Source of the DNA: Paenibacillus amylolyticus
GTDB lineage: Bacteria; Bacillota; Bacilli; Paenibacillales; Paenibacillaceae
Direction: 5' to 3'
Length of the DNA stretch: 64,000 bases
Assembly (NCBI RefSeq): GCF_003719335.1
Contig: NZ_RIAS01000011.1
Coordinates: 159,955 to 223,954 of the forward strand
The notes beneath the pieces are model-generated. The model was not told where the DNA came from, did not search any database, and was given only the letters and a program-made list of their open reading frames with translations. Both the position numbers and the translations under genes were made by a program. Of this stretch, positions 37,501 to 46,143 are shown piece after piece (within the stretch, counting starts at the first letter, position 1; every line of letters begins with the position of its first letter).

Positions 37501-38964
37501 TCAATCCAAATCCTTGCCGTTTGAAGCGATCACTTTTTGATACCAGTCGAAGCTTTTTTTCTTGAAACGATTCAATGTCCCTTGTCCGTTATCATCCTGA
37601 TCCACATAGATTACACCGTACCTTTTGGACATTTCCGAGGTAGATGCGCTGATAATATCAATAGCTCCCCAGTTTGTATATCCCATTAGCTCCACACCGT
37701 CCATGACCGCTTCCTTCATTTGTGTAATGTGTTTACGGAGGTAGTCAATCCGGTAATCATCCTGAATGGAGCCGTCTTCCTCGACCTTATCTTTCGCGCC
37801 GAGTCCATTTTCCACCACAAACAAAGGCAGCTGATAACGATCATACAGCTCTTTCAGTGCAATACGCAGCCCAACCGGATCAAGCTGCCAGCCCCATTCC
37901 GTGCGCTCCAGATTCGGGTTTTTGATCGTACTGTATAGATTTCCGCCCGTAACACCGTAATCCTCAGGATTCACCGCGGACACCAGGGAAGTATAATAAC
38001 TAAATGATATAAAATCTACCGTATGCTTACGCAGTATTTGCTCGTCTCCAGGCTCCATGATCACGTTAATTCCATGATCTGACCAGTAACGAGTCATAAA
38101 CGACGGATAACTCCCGCGAACTTGTACATCGGTATGCAACAGGTTGAGTTGATTGTCGATTTGAGCTTGCAGTACATCTTCCGGATTGGACGTCGCCGGG
38201 TAATGGATCATACGAGCCAGCATACATCCAATCTGGAACTCTGGGTTAATCTGACGTGCTCTCTCGGTCACCAAACTACTGGCTACAAACTGATGATGAA
38301 GCGCCTGATAGGACGCCTGCATAACGTTATCCACCCGATCCTCAATGATGCCTCCACCTGTAAACGGCTCAATAATCGTGGTATTGATCTCATTGAACGT
38401 CAGCCAGTATTTTACCTTCTCCTTGTACCTTGTCATGACCGTTTCTGCATATCTCACAAAATGTTCAATAACCTCACGGCCTGCCCAACCGTTATATTTC
38501 AGTACAAGTGACATCGGCATCTCGTAATGAGAGAGGGTTACCAACGGCTCAATATTGTATTTCCGAAGCTCATCAAACACCTCGTCATAAAAACGAAGTC
38601 CTTCTTCGTTTGGCTGTTCATCATAACCGTTCGGGAAAATACGTGGCCAGTTAATAGAAAGTCGGAACGTTTTGAACCCAAGTTCGGCAAACAAGGCTAT
38701 ATCTTCTCTGAAACGATGATAAAAATCAACGCCGTACCGTTTCGGATACCCTTCCGAACTGTAATGTGCCATTGCCTTCTCGACCTTGTCAGTGGTCACA
38801 TGCATCAACTCTCGCAAATTGGTATAGTCCTTCTTCTCAAAATAAGGAACCATGTCGGCCGTAGACCAGCCTTTACCACCCACATCAAATGCGCCTTCAG
38901 CCTGGTTGGCAGCGATCGCGCCGCCCCATAAGAACCCTTCGGAAAACCCTTGTCGATTGTTCAT
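37501..38964 (-). CDS. 6-phospho-beta-glucosidase, GH1 (locus 2)
   Basis: 487 residues; acid/base Glu192 (TFNEIN) and nucleophile Glu385 (VVENGLG). The C-terminal SASTSEMSKRYGVIYV stretch again fits a 6-phospho-glycosidase. It is clearly paralogous to the GH1 at 26379-27821 but diverged along its length, including an insertion near residues 45-60, so the two may prefer different aglycones. GGAG lies eight bases before the ATG, and only 16 bases separate it from the transporter, so translation is likely linked. Confidence 0.93.
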   Translation of the reverse strand: MNNRQGFSEGFLWGGAIAANQAEGAFDVGGKGWSTADMVPYFEKKDYTNLRELMHVTTDKVEKAMAHYSSEGYPKRYGVDFYHRFREDIALFAELGFKTFRLSINWPRIFPNGYDEQPNEEGLRFYDEVFDELRKYNIEPLVTLSHYEMPMSLVLKYNGWAGREVIEHFVRYAETVMTRYKEKVKYWLTFNEINTTIIEPFTGGGIIEDRVDNVMQASYQALHHQFVASSLVTERARQINPEFQIGCMLARMIHYPATSNPEDVLQAQIDNQLNLLHTDVQVRGSYPSFMTRYWSDHGINVIMEPGDEQILRKHTVDFISFSYYTSLVSAVNPEDYGVTGGNLYSTIKNPNLERTEWGWQLDPVGLRIALKELYDRYQLPLFVVENGLGAKDKVEEDGSIQDDYRIDYLRKHITQMKEAVMDGVELMGYTNWGAIDIISASTSEMSKRYGVIYVDQDDNGQGTLNRFKKKSFDWYQKVIASNGKDLD

Positions 38965-38980
38965 ATTGATCTCTCCTTGT

Positions 38981-40906
38981 TCACAGCTTCGCCTTCAATA
39001 CGTTCTCACCCATTTGGATATTTCCCAGTTGTATAGGGGTAATGTCTTTATAATCGACCGTATTAGTCACAACCATAGCGGTTGTTATGTCATATTCCTT
39101 CGCAATCTCATCCAGTTCAAAGGTTAGCAATAGATCACCAGCCTGTACGCGTGTCCCTGCTGACACATGCGAATCAAAATATCGTCCACGCAGCTTCACT
39201 GTGTTGATCCCAACATGAATAAGCAGCTCCATACCCTCATCACTGCAGACAACAATGGCATGTTTGGTTTTGAAAACATTCATCACCGTGCCCGTAACCG
39301 GGGACACCAGTTCACCCAAGGTAGGAACAAACGCCACACCCTTGCCCATCAATTCATCACCAAAGGTAGGATCATTTACTTCTTGCAGCGGGATAGCTCT
39401 GCCTGTCATCGGAGCATAAGCTATGGCATCCCCCGTTGGTGCAGGGGCACCAGGATCCTCCATGTTGACGGGTGCTTCAATCTTAACTGCCTTATCTGTT
39501 GTCACATTAGCGTTAGTGGCACCTGGAGTAAATTTGGCCAGTGCCTCAGCGTCCCCCTCCTCTTCTTTGATCCCGAACAGGATCGATACAATCGTACCTA
39601 CAACAAACGCGATAATCATGCCTCCGAAGGAATACAGGAAGGTCTGTCCAACAAGAGACGGCAACCCAGGAAGTCCGCCATTACCCGCGAGTACATAGGC
39701 TTTAGCGCCGAATGCCAAGGCGAAACCGCCACCTACTGCACTACCGATCATCGCAGCGGCAAATGGCTTTTTATATTTCATGTTAACCCCGTACATCGCC
39801 GGTTCGGTTACACCCATCAGAGCCGTGAAACTCGTTGACAGAGCAACGGTTTTAAGTTTTTTATCATTAGCACGGAAGAACACACCGAGTGTTGCACCAG
39901 CCTGACCCATGTTTGAAATAAATGTTAGCGGCAGGAATTTGTCAAAACCGAGTGTAGCAATATTACTGAGAATAATCGGCACAAGTGCGTAGTGCATACC
40001 TGTCATGATAATCAGTGCCATGGCACCGCCCAGTACGATACCAGCGATCAAGCCACCTTCGTTCAATAGCCAGTTAATCCCACCGGACAAACCGTTACCA
40101 ACAAATGTACCCAATGGTCCAATCGCAATCAATGTGACTGGAACCATCACCAGGAGCGTAATCAGTGGCACAAGCAAAAGCTTGAGCGCTGCAGGGATGA
40201 TCCGATCCACCCATTTTTCAACATAAGACATCAACCATACCGCCAGCAAAATCGGAATAACCGATGAAGCATAGCTTACTGCTGTGACTGGAATACCTAG
40301 AAACGCCACCGCTTCTCCGCTGGAGAGCAAGGCCCCCATGTCGGGATACATCAAGGCTGTACCCAGTGCAATCGCTACAAATGGATTACTGCCAAACTTG
40401 CGGGCAGCGCTGACTGCAATCAGCAGTGGCAAGTAATGGAACACACCATCACCAATCGCGGACAGAATGCGATACGTATCTGTTCCCGCGGACATCCACT
40501 CCAGCGAAACAAACAGGGCAAGTAACCCTTTTAGCATACCCGCTGCTGTAATGGCCGGAAGCATCGGAGCAAATACACCTGCAATCGTTTCAAAGATGCT
40601 CAAGATCACATTTTTACTTTTTTCCGGTTTGGCCTGCTTATTGTCTGCGTTTTGCTGAATGGACGGTTCTTCCTTTACCATCGCATCAAATACTTTGGAT
40701 ACATCATTACCGATGATGACTTGGAACTGATCTCCCGAAATGTTGGTGCCCATTACTTTATCCAGCTGTTTTAAAGCGCCGCTGTCGACGTTGTCATTGC
40801 TTTTCAGATCAAAGCGCAGCCTTGTAACACAGTGATACACCGAGTTGATATTGTCTTTTCCACCAACGGCTTTGATGATATGCTGTGCCGTGTCTTGATG
40901 TTTCAT
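38981..40906 (-). CDS. bglP: Beta-glucoside PTS transporter EIIBCA (locus 2)
   Basis: 641 residues with the B-C-A order: EIIB phospho-Cys26 in YHCVTRLRF, an EIIC of about ten membrane helices with GVTEPAMYGV, and EIIA with SDEGMELLIHVG. The linker between EIIC and EIIA (about 460-500) is longer and rich in Ala, Pro and Asp compared with locus 1. It imports and phosphorylates a beta-glucoside for the downstream GH1. GAGGAGG precedes the ATG. Expression is controlled by a RAT and overlapping terminator in the 186-base gap after licT. Confidence 0.93.
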   Translation of the reverse strand: MKHQDTAQHIIKAVGGKDNINSVYHCVTRLRFDLKSNDNVDSGALKQLDKVMGTNISGDQFQVIIGNDVSKVFDAMVKEEPSIQQNADNKQAKPEKSKNVILSIFETIAGVFAPMLPAITAAGMLKGLLALFVSLEWMSAGTDTYRILSAIGDGVFHYLPLLIAVSAARKFGSNPFVAIALGTALMYPDMGALLSSGEAVAFLGIPVTAVSYASSVIPILLAVWLMSYVEKWVDRIIPAALKLLLVPLITLLVMVPVTLIAIGPLGTFVGNGLSGGINWLLNEGGLIAGIVLGGAMALIIMTGMHYALVPIILSNIATLGFDKFLPLTFISNMGQAGATLGVFFRANDKKLKTVALSTSFTALMGVTEPAMYGVNMKYKKPFAAAMIGSAVGGGFALAFGAKAYVLAGNGGLPGLPSLVGQTFLYSFGGMIIAFVVGTIVSILFGIKEEEGDAEALAKFTPGATNANVTTDKAVKIEAPVNMEDPGAPAPTGDAIAYAPMTGRAIPLQEVNDPTFGDELMGKGVAFVPTLGELVSPVTGTVMNVFKTKHAIVVCSDEGMELLIHVGINTVKLRGRYFDSHVSAGTRVQAGDLLLTFELDEIAKEYDITTAMVVTNTVDYKDITPIQLGNIQMGENVLKAKL

Positions 40907-40935
40907 CTGATTTCCTCCTCATTTTTCCCATAAAA

Positions 40936-40987
40936 AATACCCGAACAAAACTACGCAGATGTACCTGCGTACCTTCATTCGGGTATT
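40936..40987 (-). terminator. Leader terminator of bglP locus 2
   Basis: Outer arms AATACCCGAA and TTCGGGTATT enclose a second stem (TACGCAG with CTGCGTA); the minus strand continues TTTTTATG. Its 5' arm overlaps the RAT at 40982-41010, the classical arrangement in which LicT binding prevents termination. Confidence 0.9.
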
Positions 40988-41010
40988 GCCTGATTAAACA
41001 GTAACAAGCC
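40982..41010 (-). promoter_or_regulatory. RAT antiterminator sequence before bglP (locus 2)
   Basis: 29 bases beginning GGCTTGTTACTG and ending CAGGCAATACC on the minus strand. It overlaps the leader terminator's 5' arm by six bases. The loop segment is TTTAAT, close to the locus 1 RAT, so cross-talk between the two LicT proteins is possible. Confidence 0.9.
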
Positions 41011-41092
41011 CATTGAATATGAAAATGTATTATGTGATACATAACCTGAAACCAATTGCATGAAGGTGCTCACGCTAACATTTTGGAAAACG

Positions 41093-41935
41093 TTACGCTT
41101 CCCGTTTTGTCTTCATCAAGCGCTCTAGATGCAATGTCAGGTACAGTTGCTCCGAGTGAGTCATATCGTACTGATAGTTTTTATGGATAAACGTCTCGAC
41201 CTTGCCGATACACTTGAACGTCTCCGGATAGTTTTTCCTTACCACCTCATACAGATACTCTTCCGCATCATCATGAGTTGAATGAGTAATGACTCGCTGA
41301 CAGAAGTATTTCAGATGTGTGATAAACCGGAAATAGTTCACGCCATCCTCATCCAATTCGACGTTGAAGTGATATTTGATAATGTTCATAATCTCCTGCA
41401 ACAACTGCATCAGATGCGTGACATCATTCATCGAATCGTTGACTTCTGCATTAATGAAATGCAGCGCAATATTGCAGATTTCGTCTTTCGGGAATTCGAT
41501 ATCCAGTCGTTCTTTGAGCAAAGTGAGCGCTTCTCTGGCCACATCATACTCTGCCTTATAGAAATGCTGCACTTCCCACGAAAGTGGATTACGTGTAATC
41601 ATTCCCTTTTCCAACCGCTGAACAGCAAAATGAATATGATCGGATAAGGAGACATATATCCCGTCACTGATCGTTTTACTCAGCTGTGTTCGTGCCAGCG
41701 TCACGATATCATCGGTTACCTGCAGAATTTCAATCGGCACTTCAGCGACGATGGATTTGAACTTTTCATATATCGATGTATCCTGAAGACGAAACACCTT
41801 TTCAATTCGCTCTTCGTCAATCTCATCGCCAGCTTTGAACTTAAATCCGATACCCCGGCCGAGGATCAGCAATTCTTTATTTTTATCATCTACCGTGCTG
41901 ACGATGTTGTTATTAAATATCTGTTTGATAATCAT
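41093..41935 (-). CDS. licT: LicT/BglG-family transcription antiterminator (locus 2)
   Basis: 280 residues: N-terminal RNA-binding domain (MIIKQIFNNNIVSTV...ILGRGIGF), PRD1 with LSDHIHFAVQR and PRD2 with THLKYFCQR and LTLHLERL. It reads through terminators by stabilising RAT hairpins when dephosphorylated by substrate transport. The frame runs up to 41983, but that start lies inside the leader terminator hairpin; the ATG at 41935 fits the family's exact N-terminus and has AGGTGGG upstream. Its own leader carries a RAT and terminator, so it is likely autoregulated as well as CcpA-repressed. Confidence 0.94.
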   Translation of the reverse strand: MIIKQIFNNNIVSTVDDKNKELLILGRGIGFKFKAGDEIDEERIEKVFRLQDTSIYEKFKSIVAEVPIEILQVTDDIVTLARTQLSKTISDGIYVSLSDHIHFAVQRLEKGMITRNPLSWEVQHFYKAEYDVAREALTLLKERLDIEFPKDEICNIALHFINAEVNDSMNDVTHLMQLLQEIMNIIKYHFNVELDEDGVNYFRFITHLKYFCQRVITHSTHDDAEEYLYEVVRKNYPETFKCIGKVETFIHKNYQYDMTHSEQLYLTLHLERLMKTKREA

Positions 41936-41971
41936 AATGGACCCACCTGGTTTTTTTTGAGACATAAAAAA

Positions 41972-42022
41972 GGGCAAAACCAAAATAGAAATAATAAAAT
42001 CATTTCCATTGTGGTTTTGCCC
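41972..42022 (-). terminator. Leader terminator of licT (locus 2)
   Basis: Arms GGGCAAAACCA and TGGTTTTGCCC (11 perfect pairs) with a 29-base AT-rich loop, followed by TTTTTT on the minus strand. The 5' arm overlaps the RAT at 42013-42041. Confidence 0.93.
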
Positions 42023-42041
42023 GCTTTACCGGTAACAAGCC
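42013..42041 (-). promoter_or_regulatory. RAT antiterminator sequence before licT (locus 2)
   Basis: 29 bases beginning GGCTTGTTACCG and ending GCGGGCAAAACC on the minus strand, overlapping the terminator's 5' arm. It begins directly after the expected transcription start. Confidence 0.92.
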
Positions 42042-42049
42042 TCGCAAAT

Positions 42050-42078
42050 AGTCTAGCATAAGCTGAAAACGGTGTCAA
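42050..42078 (-). promoter_or_regulatory. licT (locus 2) promoter with overlapping cre site
   Basis: On the minus strand TTGACA (42073-42078), 17 bases, TAGACT (42050-42055). The 14 bases at 42064-42077, TGAAAACGGTGTCA on the plus strand, match the CcpA consensus TGWAANCGNTNWCA at every position and overlap the -35 box, so CcpA binding should block the promoter. Confidence 0.85.
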
Positions 42079-42202
42079 CTACAGGCATAAGGTAAAAATT
42101 TAGAGTATGCAACATTTTCCTTTTCATCCACGTTAATAGTGTATCCAACTATAAATATCTAATGCAATCACAATTACATTTACGTAACAGGAGGAATAAT
42201 CA

Positions 42203-43219
42203 TTGAAAAAATTGGTCTCGATCACCGCAGCTATCACTTCTATGTCACTATTATTATCCATAGCTCCCGCCGCTTGGGCAGAATCAAGTCCTACTTCCGT
42301 GGTTCAGGATGTTTCAAATACGCTGAATCTGGATCAAAAAGTGACTAAACAATTAACCGACGCCATCACAGCATTGACTGGAAAACGAACCGTTCAATTC
42401 ACATCTGCAGACACTGCATTTGATGATTGGGTTGTTAATAGCACGTTAACTGGCACAGCCGAGGCTGATATCACTCAAAATTATAATTCCAAAAAGGAAA
42501 AAGTTACTTCTACCCTAATCAATTATAAAGCCGATGATCTTAACAAAGTATTGGATCAAGCTTTATACAACAAAATACAAGTGTTCCTGAAATCGTTTGA
42601 TAAAGACAACAAATTCAAAGCGGATGCCTTCTGGCGAGTTAAACAAGATGTAAACGACAGCGGACTCAAAAACTACTGGGTGATCTGGGGACATGACCAA
42701 AGTTTATACGTCGATGTGGATCATAACAACCAATTATCAGCAAGTATTCTTTATGACCTTAAGGATGCACGGGCTACACTTACAAACAAAGCCCGAAACA
42801 CACTCAAAATACTTGGCATTACATCCATTAAGGCATTTGATTATTCATTGCTTACCCAAAAAAACAAAGATACACTCTGGGTATATCAAGATGACAGTAG
42901 TATAAACTCTGTACACATTGGAAGTAACACTGGAAAAGTGTGGAAGGTAATCAATCAATTCGGCACGGACTGGAACAATGATGCTGATTTTAAGAAGTCT
43001 TTTGCTAAGCCTAAGCTGAGTAAAAAGAAAGCCCTCTCCGCCGCAGCGCCAAAAGTAAAATCGATCTTTGGCCTGAATTTAAAAGGATACAGCGTTCGTA
43101 TTCAAGATAACCAATACACCTTTACGAAAAAAGGAGCCACTACTCTCATCGGTAAAATCAATAAAAAAGGTGCCTTTTATTCTTTTGAAGCTATTCCCGT
43201 AAATGGAGTACGAAACTAA
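42203..43219 (+). CDS. Secreted protein of unknown function
   Basis: 338 residues beginning with TTG, chosen because GGAGG lies eight bases upstream and it starts a textbook signal peptide: MKK, a hydrophobic core, and cleavage after AWA (residue 26). The mature part is rich in Lys, Asp and Asn. Two segments near 190-215 and 278-330 (K-A-x-x-T-L-K-I-L-G... and K-A-L-S-A-A-A-P...) look like PepSY-type or YcdB-like repeats in which a helix is followed by strands, but I cannot assign the family firmly. No catalytic motif seen. It is a lone gene, divergent from licT locus 2, ending in a strong terminator. Confidence 0.8.
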   Translation: MKKLVSITAAITSMSLLLSIAPAAWAESSPTSVVQDVSNTLNLDQKVTKQLTDAITALTGKRTVQFTSADTAFDDWVVNSTLTGTAEADITQNYNSKKEKVTSTLINYKADDLNKVLDQALYNKIQVFLKSFDKDNKFKADAFWRVKQDVNDSGLKNYWVIWGHDQSLYVDVDHNNQLSASILYDLKDARATLTNKARNTLKILGITSIKAFDYSLLTQKNKDTLWVYQDDSSINSVHIGSNTGKVWKVINQFGTDWNNDADFKKSFAKPKLSKKKALSAAAPKVKSIFGLNLKGYSVRIQDNQYTFTKKGATTLIGKINKKGAFYSFEAIPVNGVRN

Positions 43220-43242
43220 ATGTACGTTTGATGACAGAACAA

Positions 43243-43272
43243 AACAGCCCCTTCTATCGCGAAGGGGCTGTT
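43243..43272. terminator. Bidirectional terminator
   Basis: AACAGCCCCTTC and GAAGGGGCTGTT form a 12-pair GC-rich stem with a 6-base loop, flanked by A-rich and T-rich sequence. It lies between the converging secreted-protein and phosphoesterase genes and should serve both. Confidence 0.92.
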
Positions 43273-43275
43273 CAT

Positions 43276-44379
43276 TTATTGCCCAAAGGTTACGTTGATC
43301 TGCACAATCTCGGAACGGCTACTTGTCCGGATTGGCGGTCCCCAGAAACCATATCCTGAGGTGACAATCGAGTGCATGGAGCCCTTTTGCAGATAACCCC
43401 AATCATTCTCATAGATCGCTTGTGTTATGAATTGAGCCGGTGCAATCTGTCCCCGGTGTGTATGACCCGATACGACTAAATCAACGTTGTTCTTCTCGGC
43501 GATATCCAAATCGTACGGCTGATGATCCAGCATGATTACAGGCTGATTCAGATCTGTATTTTGCATAAGTGTTGCTACGTCTGCCCGATCTTCTTCCGTT
43601 CGGTCTTTCCGTCCAATCAATGTAATTTTGTTATCCAGTACGATTTTGTCATCATACAGCACCTGCATATTGCTTTTCTCCAATGCAGCGATGAGATCCT
43701 GGGTAGGTCCGTCAAATTTATCATGGTTCCCAAGTGAAGCATATACGCCATAAGGAGCCTTGATTCCACTAATAATATCGGCAATACCACTCTTCTCATA
43801 CATCGCCAGATTGTCATCGATCAGGTCACCCGGATATAAAACGAGGTCTGGTTTGAGGGCATTAATCTCCTCTACCATCCGTTTCGCATGAGCAGGACCA
43901 GACAACAGTCCAAAATGCATATCCGCAGCCATGACAATATTCAACTTGTCTATGCCTTGCACCTTTTTATCAATCTGAATGTTATATTGTCTGACGACCG
44001 GGCTGTACGCGTTGAAAATTCCGTATCCCATTGTAGAGATCAGTAAAACCAGCGTAACTACACCCGCCCATTTGTGAGCGTGATGTCTAGGAATTCGCGT
44101 CAAGCGCAGAAGCCATAACGTCAGGTGTACAACAGGCAATATGAGCAATAATAGTGAGAAAACCGCCAGCCAATAGGAGCCGATGACACCGAGAAACGAA
44201 ATGCTGCCAAATATGCGTGCCAAAATAAAGGAAGCGGCCAGAAAAACAAGTGCTGTGATATACAACCAGCGAAATCTGGCTGCCACCACGGGTTTCATCC
44301 AACTCCACCCGCTCCAGCCTATGTAGAAGACTAACAATCCATATACGAGCAAAAACAGGATACCTATGAGTACAAACAT
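43276..44379 (-). CDS. Membrane metallophosphoesterase, YkuE-like
   Basis: About 367 residues. Four N-terminal membrane segments (to about 120) are followed by a calcineurin-like phosphoesterase domain with all metal-binding motifs: AADMH, GDLIDD, GNHDKF, the DHQP loop and GHTHRGQ. YkuE-type enzymes act outside or at the membrane on lipid or nucleotide phosphates; the substrate here is not known. The frame is open to 44478; the ATG at 44379 is preferred because it begins the first hydrophobic helix, though its ribosome binding site (AGG, six bases upstream) is weak. Monocistronic between two terminators. Confidence 0.87.
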   Translation of the reverse strand: MFVLIGILFLLVYGLLVFYIGWSGWSWMKPVVAARFRWLYITALVFLAASFILARIFGSISFLGVIGSYWLAVFSLLLLILPVVHLTLWLLRLTRIPRHHAHKWAGVVTLVLLISTMGYGIFNAYSPVVRQYNIQIDKKVQGIDKLNIVMAADMHFGLLSGPAHAKRMVEEINALKPDLVLYPGDLIDDNLAMYEKSGIADIISGIKAPYGVYASLGNHDKFDGPTQDLIAALEKSNMQVLYDDKIVLDNKITLIGRKDRTEEDRADVATLMQNTDLNQPVIMLDHQPYDLDIAEKNNVDLVVSGHTHRGQIAPAQFITQAIYENDWGYLQKGSMHSIVTSGYGFWGPPIRTSSRSEIVQINVTFGQ

Positions 44380-44593
44380 GCCTAGCCTGACCCCCACCTT
44401 CAAAAAGTTATGTACTGCAATTTTAACGGAAACAAATCCGTCTGAAATAGTATAACGTAAACAGAGGTGTCTCAGCATCTTTTACAGACTACAGATGGGT
44501 ACATTTTATTACAATTTGATGATAATAAATTTTGAAGAGTTTTCCCTCTTTTTCACCAACCGTACATGCCGATGTTGTGCCAAAACAAAAAAA

Positions 44594-44644
44594 CACCTCT
44601 GCAACTCTCCCCTGAGTAAACTCAAAAGGACTGTTGCAGAGGTG
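44594..44644 (-). terminator. Terminator after gnd
   Basis: Arms CACCTCTGCAAC and GTTGCAGAGGTG (12 perfect pairs) with a 27-base loop, followed on the minus strand by TTTTTTTG. It ends the zwf-tal-gnd unit. Confidence 0.92.
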
Positions 44645-44658
44645 CTTATATTAAAAAA

Positions 44659-46077
44659 TTACTCGTTAGTATCCATCCATTGGAAATGGAATGAACCTTC
44701 TTTGTCCACACGTTGGAATGTGTGTGCACCGAAGTAGTCACGTTGTGCTTGAAGCAAGTTTGCTGGCAAACGCTCTGTACGGTAGCTGTCGTAGTAGGAC
44801 AACGCGCTGGAGAAGCCTGGTACTGGAATACCTTGTTTCACCGCAGCGGCCACCACTTCACGCCATGCATCCTGGTAGGATTCAACGATGTTTTGGAAGT
44901 ATGGATCAAGGAGCAGGTTTTTCAGGGCTGCATCTTTGTCGTATGCTTCCTTAATGTTTTGCAGGAACTGTGAACGGATAATGCAACCGCCGCGGAAGAT
45001 CATCGCGATGTTGCCGTATTTCAGATCCCAGCCATATTCGTCGGATGCGGCACGCATCTGTGCGAAACCTTGAGCGTAGGATACGATTTTACTTGCGAAC
45101 AGTGCTTTGCGTACGTTCTCGATGAATGCTTTTTTGTCACCGGAGAACGCTTCTGCCTTAGGTCCGTTCAGGATTTTGCTGGCAGCGATACGCTCGTCCT
45201 TCATCGCCGACAAGAAACGGGAGAATACGGATTCCGTAATCATGGACAGTGGTACGCCGAGATCCAGCGCGCTTTGGCTTGTCCATTTGCCTGTTCCCTT
45301 TTGTCCAGCGGCATCCAGAATGACATCAACCATCGGTTTGCCTGTTTCCGGATCGTATTTGGAGAAGATGTCCGCTGTGATCTCGATCAGATAGCTGTCA
45401 AGTTCACCTTGGTTCCACTCGGAGAAGATTTCATGTAACTCTTCTACGGAAACGTTCAGTACGGATTTCAGCAAATGGTACGCTTCACCAATCAACTGCA
45501 TGTCACCATACTCGATGCCGTTATGCACCATTTTAACGTAGTGTCCCGCACCGTCAGGTCCGATATACGTGCTGCACGCATCATCGCCAACTTTGGCAGA
45601 AATCGCCGTCAGGATTGGTTCTACAAGCTCATACGCACTTTCCTGACCACCTGGCATAATTGCAGGACCTTTCAGCGCGCCTTCTTCGCCACCGGATACA
45701 CCTGCACCGATGAAGCGGAAACCTTTGGCTTCCAGCTCTTTGCTACGACGCTGTGTATCAGGGAAGTACGCATTACCACCATCGATAATGATATCTCCTT
45801 GATCCAGGTGAGGAAGCAATTGCTCAATAGTAGCATCCGTTGCTTTACCCGCTTGTACCATGATCAGAATTTTACGTGGTGATTCCAAAGAAGCTACGAA
45901 CTCTTCAATGGAAAACGTTCCGATCAAGTTTTTACCTTCTGCTTCTTTCAGAAGATCATGCGTTTTCTCCGGTGAACGGTTAAATACCGATACCGAGAAA
46001 CCTTTACTTTCAATATTAAAAGCCAGGTTTTTCCCCATTACCGCAAGTCCAATGACACCAATCTGTTGTTTACTCAT
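44659..46077 (-). CDS. gnd: 6-phosphogluconate dehydrogenase, decarboxylating
   Basis: 472 residues, full length for the long (NADP type) family. N-terminal Rossmann motif GLAVMGKNLAFNIESKG, the NR-S/T-cofactor loop FNRSPEK, the substrate loop GVSGGEEGA, and the catalytic KMVHNGIEYGDMQLIGE with Lys and Glu. It oxidises 6-phosphogluconate to ribulose 5-phosphate with CO2 release. The frame opens at 46098, but the ATG at 46077 starts the family's MSKQQIGVIG and has GGGAGG upstream. It is the third gene after zwf and transaldolase, so all three steps or branches of the pentose phosphate pathway are grouped. Confidence 0.95.
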   Translation of the reverse strand: MSKQQIGVIGLAVMGKNLAFNIESKGFSVSVFNRSPEKTHDLLKEAEGKNLIGTFSIEEFVASLESPRKILIMVQAGKATDATIEQLLPHLDQGDIIIDGGNAYFPDTQRRSKELEAKGFRFIGAGVSGGEEGALKGPAIMPGGQESAYELVEPILTAISAKVGDDACSTYIGPDGAGHYVKMVHNGIEYGDMQLIGEAYHLLKSVLNVSVEELHEIFSEWNQGELDSYLIEITADIFSKYDPETGKPMVDVILDAAGQKGTGKWTSQSALDLGVPLSMITESVFSRFLSAMKDERIAASKILNGPKAEAFSGDKKAFIENVRKALFASKIVSYAQGFAQMRAASDEYGWDLKYGNIAMIFRGGCIIRSQFLQNIKEAYDKDAALKNLLLDPYFQNIVESYQDAWREVVAAAVKQGIPVPGFSSALSYYDSYRTERLPANLLQAQRDYFGAHTFQRVDKEGSFHFQWMDTNE

Positions 46078-46143
46078 TATGTCCTCCCGATACTCCATGA
46101 TTTATATATATTTTCTGTTAAACCTTTTCCCCACGTACGGATA

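Noticed and set aside
39167..39838. 223-codon open frame on the plus strand
   Set aside because: Antisense to bglP locus 2; no start site or recognisable motif.
41080..41100. Second cre-like sequence (GGAAAACGTTACG)
   Set aside because: The palindromic right half fails and it overlaps the end of licT rather than a promoter.
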